The notes beneath the pieces were generated by a model. The model was given only the letters and a program-made list of their open reading frames with translations, did not search any database and had not been told where the DNA came from. The translations under genes and the position numbers were made by a program. A stretch of 33,427 nucleotides of DNA from Spirochaetia bacterium (GTDB lineage: Bacteria; Spirochaetota; Spirochaetia; CADAEX01), in NCBI GenBank assembly GCA_017535435.1, contig JAFXTY010000007.1, positions 1-33,427 on the forward strand. Direction: 5' to 3'. Below are positions 16,390-24,116 of the stretch, piece by piece; the stretch's first letter is position 1, and each line of letters starts with the position of its first letter.

Positions 16390-16986
16390 ATGAAGAAACT
16401 AGTTTTTTTGATTCTTGCAGCTGCCCTTCTGGCTACTGGCTGTAATTCCATCAAGGTGGACAGGGTAGAAACAGATACAGTTACCGATTACAGCGGAAAA
16501 TGGAACGATACCGATTCCCGCATTGTGGCTCAGGAGCTTATGCAGGACATGACCACACGTCCATGGGCGCCGGAGTTCACTGCAGCCCACGGCAAGAAGC
16601 CGGCTATCATTGTTGGAACAATCAGGAACAAGAGTTCTGAACATATTGAGGTTGTACCGTTCATCAAGGCTATCGAGCGTGAGGTTATCAACACAGCTAC
16701 AGCCAAGATTGTGGCAAGTGCCGAGGAACGTGAGCAGCTCAGGGCAGAGCGCCTTGATCAGCAGGAATATGCAAGCGAGGAGACTGCAAAGAGGCTGGCT
16801 CAGGAATATGGTGCCGACTACATGCTCCAGGGAATCATCACCACAATCACCGACCAGATCGATGGCAAGAAAGCTATCTTCTACCAGGTGAACCTTGAGC
16901 TTATCAATGTGGAGAGCAACGAGAAGGCCTGGATCGGCAACACCGAGATCAAGAAGATTATCAAGAGCAAGAAAATAAAGGGCTGA
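16390..16986 (+). CDS. lpoB: LpoB-like penicillin-binding-protein activator lipoprotein
   Basis: A 198-residue lipoprotein of the LpoB family (PF13036), outer-membrane proteins known in enterics to stimulate peptidoglycan synthase PBP1b. The start MKKLVFLILAAALLATGCNS is a typical lipoprotein signal with lipobox LATGC; the +1 Cys is residue 18. The mature domain contains KKPAIIVGTIRNKSSEHIEV and ERLDQQEYASEETAKRLAQEYGADYMLQG, both typical of the family. I chose the ATG at 16390, preceded by AGGAG at 7 nt, over the upstream in-frame ATG at 16363, which lies inside the promoter. It is followed 6 nt later by a COG3014 lipoprotein gene, a recurrent pairing. Whether it activates a PBP here is inference. 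Confidence 0.87.
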   Translation: MKKLVFLILAAALLATGCNSIKVDRVETDTVTDYSGKWNDTDSRIVAQELMQDMTTRPWAPEFTAAHGKKPAIIVGTIRNKSSEHIEVVPFIKAIEREVINTATAKIVASAEEREQLRAERLDQQEYASEETAKRLAQEYGADYMLQGIITTITDQIDGKKAIFYQVNLELINVESNEKAWIGNTEIKKIIKSKKIKG

Positions 16987-16992
16987 TCCTTA

Positions 16993-18393
16993 ATGACCAA
17001 AAGACTCTCTTTCCTCATTCTATGCCTGCTGGTGCTTATGCTGGCAGGCTGTGCTTCTGTGGATTTCAGGGCAACTGCCGAGGATTCCCTTATGACAGGG
17101 GATTACGAGGCTGCCACCAAGGAAGTGGAGAAGAAGCAGGAGAGCTCTTATTATAAAGGGAAGAACACTCTTCTCTATTATCTGGACTATGGCTTCCTGT
17201 GCCATTACGCGGGGCTCTATGAAGAGAGCAACAAGGCTCTGGACCAGGCCGAGCGGCTGGGGGAGGAGCTCTATACAAAAAGCGTAACCAGGGAGATCGG
17301 CTCCTATCTTATCAATGACAAGGTGAAGGAATATGCCGGGGAGGAGTTTGAGCTTCTCTATATTCATATCTTCAAGTGTTTGAACTACATTGCCCTTAAC
17401 AACACCGAGGATGCCTTGGTGGAGGTGCGGAAGGCCAACCTTCGGATGGAGCTTCTGGAGCAGAAATACAGGGAGGCCACCGACGAATACAACGCCTCTG
17501 CCGAGGCTGGTGCCAGGGTGCCCGAGGCTGACTGCCATTTCCACAACAGCGCCCTTTCCAGGTATCTGGGAACACTCCTTTTCCGCACCGACCGCGCCTT
17601 TGACGATGCCCGCATAGAATCTGAATGGCTTGAGCGCTCCTTTGCCGAGCAATCATATGTCTATGACTTCGACATGCCAGCTCTTCCTTCCATCAAGGAA
17701 CCGAATGACAAAGCGCTGCTCAACATTCTGTCGTTCACCGGGCTGTGCACAGTCAAGAAGCCCCTTGGATTTATTGCCACCACGTCTCCCTCCTGGATAA
17801 CATTCACAGCTGTGGGACAGAGCGATGAATATACCGCCAATCTCTTGGGCTTTACTATGATGCCCTCCTTCGGACTTCCTGATCATGGTATTATCCGGTT
17901 CGAGATTCCTATAATGGATGACCGGTGGGATTCCCTGGACCAGATAGTTGTACGCATCGAAGGTGCTGATGGCAAGGAAGTGAAGCTTGAGCTCCTTGAG
18001 AAGATGAACAATATCTCCCGGGACACATATAAACGGAAGATGCCTCTGGTGATAATCAAGACAGCGCTCCGTGTCATAGGCAAGAAGGTGGGAGGCGAGT
18101 TCGGTTCCCATGCCATTGGAAATGCTGCCGACAACCAGACTCTGGGAATCCTGAGCGGCCTTCTGTTTGATGCGATCAATGCAGCTACCGAGAATGCCGA
18201 CACCAGGTGCTGCTTCTTCCTTCCGGCTTTCTCTTCTACTGCAGAAGTAGAGCTTGATCCTGGTGTCTATGACATCACTATCGAATACTACAACGAGGGT
18301 GTCTGCAAGCTTATAGACAACCGCAGGAATGTATCGGTGGAAAAGGGCAGGCTTAACCTGCTGGAATCCTTCCGGTTCCAGGTGGAACGGTGA
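16993..18393 (+). CDS. COG3014-family lipoprotein
   Basis: A 466-residue lipoprotein; the first 20 residues MTKRLSFLILCLLVLMLAGC form a signal with lipobox LAGC (Cys20). The mature N-terminal half (about 25-170) is helical and TPR-like (ATKEVEKKQESSYYKGKNTL, ESNKALDQAERLGEELYT, ALNNTEDALVEVRKANLRME). The C-terminal half is a mostly beta region ending in DITIEYYNEGVCK. The pattern fits COG3014, uncharacterised lipoproteins found beside lpoB. The placement 6 nt after lpoB suggests both act in envelope assembly, which is inference. The stop overlaps the GTG start of queH. No strong ribosome site is seen before the ATG, so it may depend on coupling to lpoB translation. Confidence 0.82.
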   Translation: MTKRLSFLILCLLVLMLAGCASVDFRATAEDSLMTGDYEAATKEVEKKQESSYYKGKNTLLYYLDYGFLCHYAGLYEESNKALDQAERLGEELYTKSVTREIGSYLINDKVKEYAGEEFELLYIHIFKCLNYIALNNTEDALVEVRKANLRMELLEQKYREATDEYNASAEAGARVPEADCHFHNSALSRYLGTLLFRTDRAFDDARIESEWLERSFAEQSYVYDFDMPALPSIKEPNDKALLNILSFTGLCTVKKPLGFIATTSPSWITFTAVGQSDEYTANLLGFTMMPSFGLPDHGIIRFEIPIMDDRWDSLDQIVVRIEGADGKEVKLELLEKMNNISRDTYKRKMPLVIIKTALRVIGKKVGGEFGSHAIGNAADNQTLGILSGLLFDAINAATENADTRCCFFLPAFSSTAEVELDPGVYDITIEYYNEGVCKLIDNRRNVSVEKGRLNLLESFRFQVER

Positions 18394-18935
18394 AGAAGAT
18401 ACTCCTCCACTGCTGCTGCGCCCCTTGCAGCACAGCCTCTATCGAGCGGCTTCTGGCCGACGGCTACCAGATAGTTCTGTTCTATTCAAATTCCAACATT
18501 TATCCGAAGGAAGAATTTGACAAGCGCTTTTCTTATATGCAGAAGCTGGCAGAGATATATAAGCTTGAGCTGATAGAAGATGAGTATGACCACAATGCCT
18601 GGAGCACTGCGATAAAAGGGCTTGAGAACGAGCCTGAGAAGGGGAGGCGCTGTGCCACCTGCTTTGCCTATAACCTGGCCAGGGCAGAGGCCAAAGCCGG
18701 GAAGCTGGGGATTGAGGAGTTCACCACAACCCTTACATTAAGCCCCCACAAAATTTCACAGATGATATTTGATGCAGCCAAGGATATGGCCGGCTATGTC
18801 CCATACAACTTCAAGAAGCAGGAGGGCTTCAAGAAAAGCCTCCAGCTGTCGGAGAAATACGGCCTTTACCGCCAGAACTACTGCGGCTGCGAATACTCAC
18901 TCCGCAGCCAGACTAAAGCCACCCCTGCTCAGTAA
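18390..18935 (+). CDS. queH: Epoxyqueuosine reductase QueH
   Basis: A 181-residue enzyme that carries out the last step of queuosine tRNA modification, reducing epoxyqueuosine with an iron-sulfur cluster; it replaces QueG in many anaerobes. The signature cysteines are visible: HCCCAPCST at residues 7-15, RRCATCFAYNLARAE near 90, and the C-terminal YRQNYCGCEYSLR. The region FTTTLTLSPHKISQ is also typical. The start is GTG at 18390, overlapping the TGA of the COG3014 gene, so translation is coupled even though the two functions look unrelated. No queuosine riboswitch is possible here because there is no leader. Substrate tRNAs are those with GUN anticodons, and the tRNA-Tyr(GUA) in this window would be one. 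Confidence 0.93.
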   Translation: MKKILLHCCCAPCSTASIERLLADGYQIVLFYSNSNIYPKEEFDKRFSYMQKLAEIYKLELIEDEYDHNAWSTAIKGLENEPEKGRRCATCFAYNLARAEAKAGKLGIEEFTTTLTLSPHKISQMIFDAAKDMAGYVPYNFKKQEGFKKSLQLSEKYGLYRQNYCGCEYSLRSQTKATPAQ

Positions 18936-18981
18936 ACAGCCAAGGCTGTAACACTGACAGGGATGGCTTTGCCCGCCCGCT

Positions 18982-19827
18982 TTACTCGAACGAGCGGAGC
19001 AGCTTTATCTCGGCTGACCACAGGTCGGGTTCCGGGGTCTCCAGCACCAGTGGCATGTTCTCAAAGTAAGGGCTCTGCATTATGTACTTGAAGCCCTCCT
19101 GCCCGATGCACCCTTTGCCTAGGCACTCGTGCCTGTCCACTCTGGAGCCGCACTCTTTCTTTGCATCGTTCAGGTGCATCGCTCTTAAGTACTTTATTCC
19201 TATTATCCTGTCGAAGTCTGCCATCACCTGCTCGAAGCCGGCTGCGGTGGAGATGTCGTAGCCTGCGGCGAAGATGTGGCAGGTGTCGATGCACACTCCC
19301 ACCCGGCTTTTCTCCTCAATCCCCGCTATAATCCGGGCTATGTGCTCAAACTTGTAGCCCACATTGGTGCCCTGGCCTGCGGTGGCTTCTATCACTGCCA
19401 TAGTGTCTCCTGTGGCCACTTCAGCCAGCGCCTTGTTCACAGAGCCGGCAATCAGTTCCAGGCACTCTTCCTCGGTAATCTCCTTAAGGTGGCTTCCTGG
19501 GTGGAAGTTCACATACTTAAGTCCCAGCGCTCTGGCCCGGGACAGCTCCTCGGTGAAGGAGGCAAGAGATCGGCCCCTTTTCTCGGGGTCTGCATTCCCT
19601 AGGTTGATCAGGTAGCTGTCGTGGGGGAGAATATAGTCGGGGGAGAACCCGTTGGAAGCCACCGCAGCCTTGAACTGGGCAATCTCCTCTGCAGTCAAGG
19701 GCTTTGCGCTCCACTGCTTCTGGTTCTTGGTGAACATGGCAAAGGCGTTTGCCCCTATTGCCTTGGCGTTCAGCGGGGCATTGTAAAGCCCGCCGGATGA
19801 GCTCACATGGGCTCCTAAATATTTCAT
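18982..19827 (-). CDS. nfo: Deoxyribonuclease IV (AP endonuclease IV)
   Basis: A 281-residue TIM-barrel AP endonuclease that cuts DNA 5' of abasic sites using three zinc ions; the length matches E. coli Nfo. Metal-ligand motifs appear in order: YLGAHVSSSGGLYNAP at the start, NFHPGSHL near residue 109, VIEATAGQGTNVG near 145, CIDTCHIFAAGYD near 179, MHLNDAKKECGSRVDRHECLGKG near 216 and LVLETP near 260. AGGAG sits 7 nt before the ATG. The start overlaps the stop of the upstream HAD gene (ATGA), so the two genes are coupled and share one promoter at 20526-20554. Confidence 0.95.
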   Translation of the reverse strand: MKYLGAHVSSSGGLYNAPLNAKAIGANAFAMFTKNQKQWSAKPLTAEEIAQFKAAVASNGFSPDYILPHDSYLINLGNADPEKRGRSLASFTEELSRARALGLKYVNFHPGSHLKEITEEECLELIAGSVNKALAEVATGDTMAVIEATAGQGTNVGYKFEHIARIIAGIEEKSRVGVCIDTCHIFAAGYDISTAAGFEQVMADFDRIIGIKYLRAMHLNDAKKECGSRVDRHECLGKGCIGQEGFKYIMQSPYFENMPLVLETPEPDLWSAEIKLLRSFE

Positions 19828-20519
19828 ATCAATATCTCCTTCAGCTGGTCAAAATTACGTACTATATAATTGGGTTTCGGGTCTCCCGGTGCAAAATCAG
19901 GCACCTCCTTATGAGGAGGGACAATAAGGCAGGAATCTATACCGAAGTTCTTCGCCCCCTGCATGTCAGATGTCATGCTGTCCCCGATCATAAGTATATT
20001 CTCCTTGGGTGGGTTTCCCGACTTTTCCGATGCAATCTGGAAGAAGGCGGGGTCAGGCTTTGCCACTCCCACTTCCTCCGATATGATTATGGCTTTGAAG
20101 TATTTTGCTGTGTCTGTCGATTTGATCCGTCCCCGCTGCACCGAAGTTATGCCGTTGGTGGCCAGCACCAGTGCGTATTTTTCATACAGCTTCTCCAGCA
20201 GATCCACCGTGCCGGGGAAAAGGTCATCAGCCTGGGAAAGAAAATCAAGATACACCTTGGACATCTGGGCAATATCAAAATCCAGGCCGGAAACATCCTT
20301 GAACCGCTCAAAGCGCAGAGTCTTGAGCCTGTCCAATGTTATCAGCTTCTGCTCAAGCTCCTTCCAGGTCCTCTTTGTCTGCTGATGGTACAGCTCTGCC
20401 AGTTCAGGGTTCCATATGCCGCAGAGCTTCCGCACAGCTTTCTCCAGCGCTTTTTTCTCCGATGTGTTGAAATTGAAAAGCGTTCCATCTGCGTCTAAGA
20501 AAAGGTGAGTGTATCCCAT
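19824..20519 (-). CDS. YjjG-like HAD 5'-nucleotidase
   Basis: A 231-residue HAD phosphatase resembling the YjjG family, which dephosphorylates pyrimidine (and non-canonical) nucleoside monophosphates. Motif I is FLDADGTLFNF with Asp9 and Asp11, motif II is VLATNGI near 119, motif III is VAKPDPAFFQIA near 150 and motif IV is MIGDSMTSDMQGAKNFGID near 176; the large helical cap lies between motifs I and II. Coupling to nfo by ATGA overlap suggests nucleotide-pool cleaning together with base-excision repair, which is inference. The ATG at 20517-20519 has no ribosome site but sits 6 nt after a -10 box, so a leaderless mRNA is likely. Confidence 0.84.
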   Translation of the reverse strand: MGYTHLFLDADGTLFNFNTSEKKALEKAVRKLCGIWNPELAELYHQQTKRTWKELEQKLITLDRLKTLRFERFKDVSGLDFDIAQMSKVYLDFLSQADDLFPGTVDLLEKLYEKYALVLATNGITSVQRGRIKSTDTAKYFKAIIISEEVGVAKPDPAFFQIASEKSGNPPKENILMIGDSMTSDMQGAKNFGIDSCLIVPPHKEVPDFAPGDPKPNYIVRNFDQLKEILI

Positions 20520-20525
20520 ACTTCA

Positions 20526-20554
20526 AGCATACTGCCTACGGTGATAAAAGACAA
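20526..20554 (-). promoter_or_regulatory. Promoter of the HAD-nfo operon, likely leaderless
   Basis: On the minus strand, TTGTCT (20554-20549) and TATGCT (20531-20526) have an exact 17-bp spacer. The start codon (20519-20517) follows the -10 box after 6 nt, so the mRNA would begin at the ATG. Confidence 0.5.
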
Positions 20555-20564
20555 GGCTGTATTA

Positions 20565-20593
20565 TTGCAAAAACGAACTGAAATAATTACAAT
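20565..20593 (+). promoter_or_regulatory. Promoter of the amidohydrolase gene, likely leaderless
   Basis: TTGCAA at 20565-20570 and TACAAT at 20588-20593 with an exact 17-bp spacer. The ATG at 20600 is 6 nt downstream of the -10 box and lacks a ribosome site. The divergent promoter's -35 box lies 10 bp away on the other strand. Confidence 0.55.
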
Positions 20594-20599
20594 AGCCCT

Positions 20600-21400
20600 A
20601 TGTCGTGCAGAATAGATATTCATACACATGTCTTTCACGAGAAGATAGCAGAGAAAGCAGTCCAGCATCTGGCTGATCACTATAAGCTGGGGCAGCCCTA
20701 CAGGGGCACAGCTGCAGACCTTAAGGAAAAGCTTGACAAGGCTGGCATAGACAAGGCAGTGGCCCTCTGTGCCGCCACAAATGCAGCCCAGGTTATCCCG
20801 GCCAACAACTGGGCCATAACCATGAAGAAGACTTACCCGTACTTCATCCCCTTCGGCACTCTCCACACTGATTATGCCGACTGGAAGAGCGAGATGGACC
20901 GTCTTTATGACTCAGGTATCAGAGGAATCAAATTCCATCCCGATTTCCAGAAGATTGATATGCTCAATCCTGTTCTCTATGACATGATGGAGGAGGCCAA
21001 GGGCAAGTTCACTGTGCTGTTCCATGTGGGAGATGTTTTCCCGCCGGAGGAAAACTGGTCTTCACCACAGAAGCTGGCAAAGATACTGAAGGCTGTTCCT
21101 GGAATCGAGATTGTGGCTGCCCACTTAGGTGGTTACCGTCACTGGCCCTGGGTTGTGGAAAGCCTCAAGGGGCTTGATTTCTACATGGACACCTCCAGCT
21201 CGCTCCTCTATATAGATGATGAGAACTTGAAGGACATCATGAACTCATTCCCTCACGAAAGCTTTCTTTTCGGCAGCGATTACCCCATCGGCGACCCCGC
21301 CAGGGAAGTGGGACTTGTGAAGAAAAGACTGGGATTCACCGACGACGAACTGGACAAGCTCTTTACCCGGGCATCGGGACTTATCGGCCTAAAGGGCTGA
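20600..21400 (+). CDS. Amidohydrolase-family (PF04909-like) metal-dependent hydrolase
   Basis: A 266-residue TIM-barrel protein of the amidohydrolase-2 group, which includes decarboxylases and hydrolases using a divalent metal. Metal-site motifs: DIHTHVFHE at residues 6-14, GIKFHPDFQ near 113, VLFHVGDVFPP near 137, EIVAAHLGGYRHW near 167, and FGSDYPIGDPAREV near 223, where the Asp is the usual catalytic acid. The length is normal for a compact member. The substrate cannot be told from sequence. It has its own promoter and no leader. It is divergent from the HAD-nfo operon and is followed by the RRM gene, which has a separate promoter. Confidence 0.85.
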   Translation: MSCRIDIHTHVFHEKIAEKAVQHLADHYKLGQPYRGTAADLKEKLDKAGIDKAVALCAATNAAQVIPANNWAITMKKTYPYFIPFGTLHTDYADWKSEMDRLYDSGIRGIKFHPDFQKIDMLNPVLYDMMEEAKGKFTVLFHVGDVFPPEENWSSPQKLAKILKAVPGIEIVAAHLGGYRHWPWVVESLKGLDFYMDTSSSLLYIDDENLKDIMNSFPHESFLFGSDYPIGDPAREVGLVKKRLGFTDDELDKLFTRASGLIGLKG

Positions 21401-21408
21401 AATACGGC

Positions 21409-21436
21409 TTGATTTTTTATTTTTATGTGCTATCAT
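21409..21436 (+). promoter_or_regulatory. Promoter of the RRM protein gene
   Basis: TTGATT at 21409-21414 and TATCAT at 21431-21436 with a 16-bp spacer. The predicted leader of about 28 nt contains GAGG at 21460-21463 before the ATG at 21471, so this gene is leadered, unlike its upstream neighbour. Confidence 0.5.
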
Positions 21437-21470
21437 CAAGATAATTATTAGACATCATCGAGGTTTCATA

Positions 21471-21728
21471 ATGGAAAACGAAAAATCTAAGCTGTATGTG
21501 GGCAACCTGGTATATTCAACAGGTTTTAGAGAAGTAAAGGATCTGTTTGCACAGTATGGACAGGTAGGGTATGTGAAGATCATCGAGGGAAAAGGCTTCG
21601 GCTTTGTGGAGATGGCTTCTGAGGAAGATGCAATCAAAGCGAAGGAAGCGCTGAACGGCTTCGAGTTCGGTGGCCGTAAGCTCAAGGTGGACTTCGCTAC
21701 ACCTAAGGCTCCTAAAGAACAGCAGTAA
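21471..21728 (+). CDS. RRM-type RNA-binding protein
   Basis: An 85-residue protein made of a single RNA recognition motif. RNP2 is LYVGNL (residues 8-13) and RNP1 is KGFGFVEM (about 42-49), with the loop KIIEGKGFGFVEMASEEDAI between strand and helix. The final strand is FGGRKLKVDFATP, followed by a short basic/polar tail. Such small single-RRM proteins occur in spirochaetes and cyanobacteria, where some act as RNA chaperones. The role here is unknown. It is monocistronic, with a clear promoter, ribosome site and strong terminator, suggesting high, stable expression. Confidence 0.93.
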   Translation: MENEKSKLYVGNLVYSTGFREVKDLFAQYGQVGYVKIIEGKGFGFVEMASEEDAIKAKEALNGFEFGGRKLKVDFATPKAPKEQQ

Positions 21729-21735
21729 AAGATGA

Positions 21736-21763
21736 AGCCTGTATCAAGCGATACAGGCTTTTT
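21736..21763 (+). terminator. Rho-independent terminator after the RRM gene
   Basis: A perfect 10-bp stem AGCCTGTATC / GATACAGGCT with the loop AAGC is followed by a T run. It begins 7 nt after the RRM stop. The LRR gene on the other strand ends 12 nt beyond it. Confidence 0.9.
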
Positions 21764-21774
21764 ATTATATTGAA

Positions 21775-23982
21775 TCAGATATCGATTCGGTAGCTGGTGA
21801 AAATCCAGTCATGGAGCCGTGTGACCGGTTCCCCGTCTCCAAAGGTTATCTCAGACAGGTTCTCGCATTTTGTAAACAGACCTTCCGCTGAATCAAAAGT
21901 GTTAGGAAGAATCACTTTCTTAAGCTTTGCACATTCCGAGAAGACCCCTGCATCAAATCGTGTCACACTTTCCGGGATACGCACTTCGGTCAGACTGCCG
22001 CATTCTGCAAATGCATCATTTTCTAAATGGACAACGCCATTCTCTATGGTGAGGGACTTAAGCCCCGAACAGCTGCAGAAGGCGCTTCTGGATATAGTCC
22101 TTACGCTTCCGGGAATCTTAATGGACTTGAGCCTGCTGCAGTGGAAGAAGGCGAAATCTCCGATTATCACAAGCCCATCCGGAAGCTCAATCTCCCTCAG
22201 GTTCTCAGAGTAAGCGAAGGCAGAATCCTCTATCACCTCCAAGGTGGGGGGCAGCACTGCCTGATACAGGTTCTCGCAGCTGTCGAAGGCCTGGTATCCT
22301 ATGTGTGTGATGCCCCTTGGAAACACCACCTTCTTTATGCTGCTGCAGTCCTGAAATGAATGTTCCTTAAGGCGTCTGATATTAGGAGAGAGAGTCACTT
22401 CCTCAAGATACTTGCAGTCCATGAAAGCATAGGGTTCGATATCATCAACCCAGTCCGGGATTGTGTAGCTTATATCCTTTTTTTCTGCCGGGTATTTGAA
22501 CAGCTTCTTTCCTACAAACAACACTCCTTCTTCCTCATAGAACAATCTGTTTGGATAGGTCAGCCCTTCCGGTAGCAGTGTAATCACCGGTTTAAGCCCC
22601 TCAAACGCCGGATGCACCGGTTCTTCCTTGTTCAGCGGCGGAATCTCCGATGTGAACCGGTCAAGGATGATGTTGTTGAAGCTGATATATTTCGGATTCT
22701 CCCTGGTTATCTTCAGCTTGGAAAGCTTCCCGCAGTCCTGGAATGCCTTTGGGCTGATATATCTGAGTCCAGTGCCTATATGCACCTGGGCCAGGTCTTC
22801 GCAGCAGCTGAATGCCCCTGACTCAATAACCTTGATATTGTCTGGAAGCTCCAGCTCCTTTATAGGATTATGCGCAAAGGCATCCTCTCCTATAAAGCTG
22901 ACTCCTTTTCCTAATTCTATGGATTCAATGTGATTGAAGGCAAATGCCTTGGATATCAGCGACTGCACCTTGGGGCCGATTTTTATGGAGATGAGGCTGC
23001 AGTCCTCGAAGGCACTCTTTCCTATGATCATAAGGCTGTCAGGAAGCTGTATCTCGGTTATGTTGGAACAGCCGTAAAAGGCATTGTCATCTATGACCTT
23101 GAGCCCCTCCTTAAGCTTCACAGTATCCAAGTCCAGGCAGAACTCGAAGGTGCCGGCGCAGATTCTCTTCTGATTCTTAGGCTGCACAAACTGCTTCAGC
23201 CCAGATCCGCTGAAAGAGTACCGCTCTATTCTCCTTATGCTGTCTGGCAGGTTGATTGCCTGCAGCGAGATACAGTTTGCAAAGGCTTTCTCCCCTATGG
23301 TCTCAACCCCCTCCGGCACTGTGTATAGGCTGCCCTGCTTTGCGGCGGGGTAGGCGATGAGCCGCTTGCCGTCCTTGCTGAACAGAACCCCATCTATGCT
23401 CTTGAAGTTCGGGCTCTTTTCGTCCACATTGAAGGACTCCGCCTTGTCGAAAATGTAAAACAGGTTCTTGGGTATGTCTTCCACTTTTCTGGGGATGGTG
23501 ACCGATCTTACAGTCCCGTATACGCTGATGCCGTCATCGCCAGATTGATGGTAGATGTAGTGTTTGCTATACTTCTCCATGCTGTAGTAATCGAACCCGG
23601 TCAGATGAGTTGTCCCCTTGGGGATGACATAGTCGATGTCGGGAAGGAACACCCGGTCCATCAGGCTTTTTCTTTTATTATCGTAAAGCCGGCCATTTAT
23701 GCTCTTGTAGCTTTTGCTGTCATCCTCGACTATGATGTTCTTGAGATTGTCGCATCCCTTGAAGGCTCCATAGCCTATGTGGTAGACCGTATCTGGAATG
23801 AAGATGCTGGTCAGTGCCTTGCATCCGAAGAATGCACCATCCTCTATGCTGGTCACCGAGTCGGGAACACTGTAGAAGTTTCCCTTCTTGTCCTCAGGGT
23901 ACCTTATCAGGGTGGTCAGATCTTCGCTGAATGTCACGCCGTTCACTACTTCGTTCTTGTCTTCGTCTTTAAAATAACTCAT
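21775..23982 (-). CDS. BspA/LrrA-type leucine-rich-repeat protein (735 aa)
   Basis: A 735-residue protein composed of about 21 BspA-like LRR_5 repeats with the core I-x-x-x-A-F-x-x-C followed by a strand L-x-x-[VI]-x-[IL]-P; examples are IEDGAFFGCKALTSIFIP, IGYQAFDSCENLYQAVLP and ISRSAFCSCSGLKSLTIE. Two gaps (about residues 90-165 and 440-490) interrupt the array. In treponemes and Bacteroidetes such proteins are often surface adhesins, but this one has no signal peptide or membrane segment: it starts MSYFKDEDKNEVVNG. It may therefore be cytoplasmic or leave by another route. AGGAG lies 7 nt before the ATG at 23982. It converges on the RRM gene and is divergent from the orphan protein at 24117. 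No terminator of its own is evident. Confidence 0.88.
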   Translation of the reverse strand: MSYFKDEDKNEVVNGVTFSEDLTTLIRYPEDKKGNFYSVPDSVTSIEDGAFFGCKALTSIFIPDTVYHIGYGAFKGCDNLKNIIVEDDSKSYKSINGRLYDNKRKSLMDRVFLPDIDYVIPKGTTHLTGFDYYSMEKYSKHYIYHQSGDDGISVYGTVRSVTIPRKVEDIPKNLFYIFDKAESFNVDEKSPNFKSIDGVLFSKDGKRLIAYPAAKQGSLYTVPEGVETIGEKAFANCISLQAINLPDSIRRIERYSFSGSGLKQFVQPKNQKRICAGTFEFCLDLDTVKLKEGLKVIDDNAFYGCSNITEIQLPDSLMIIGKSAFEDCSLISIKIGPKVQSLISKAFAFNHIESIELGKGVSFIGEDAFAHNPIKELELPDNIKVIESGAFSCCEDLAQVHIGTGLRYISPKAFQDCGKLSKLKITRENPKYISFNNIILDRFTSEIPPLNKEEPVHPAFEGLKPVITLLPEGLTYPNRLFYEEEGVLFVGKKLFKYPAEKKDISYTIPDWVDDIEPYAFMDCKYLEEVTLSPNIRRLKEHSFQDCSSIKKVVFPRGITHIGYQAFDSCENLYQAVLPPTLEVIEDSAFAYSENLREIELPDGLVIIGDFAFFHCSRLKSIKIPGSVRTISRSAFCSCSGLKSLTIENGVVHLENDAFAECGSLTEVRIPESVTRFDAGVFSECAKLKKVILPNTFDSAEGLFTKCENLSEITFGDGEPVTRLHDWIFTSYRIDI

Positions 23983-24065
23983 TTATTTCTCCTGGTACTA
24001 AATAAACCATAAGACACGAAAAAAGAAAAATTTTCGAACAAATAAGGCAAAATAATAGTCGAAAC

Positions 24066-24094
24066 TTGACTTGGAACTTCCGGATAAATATACT
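24066..24094 (+). promoter_or_regulatory. Promoter of the orphan 486-aa protein gene
   Basis: TTGACT at 24066-24071 and TATACT at 24089-24094 with an exact 17-bp spacer, the best match to consensus in the window. The predicted +1 near 24101 gives a 16-nt leader before the ATG at 24117, with no clear ribosome site. Confidence 0.6.
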
Positions 24095-24116
24095 TGTTTG
24101 TAAGAAACATACAAAA

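Noticed and set aside
18936-18949. ACAGCC/GGCTGT inverted repeat after queH as a terminator
   Set aside because: The loop would be 2-4 nt and no T run follows, so it is not a convincing intrinsic terminator.
24066-24116. 17-residue N-terminal extension of the orphan protein
   Set aside because: It overlaps a perfect-spacing promoter; the downstream ATG at 24117 fits better.
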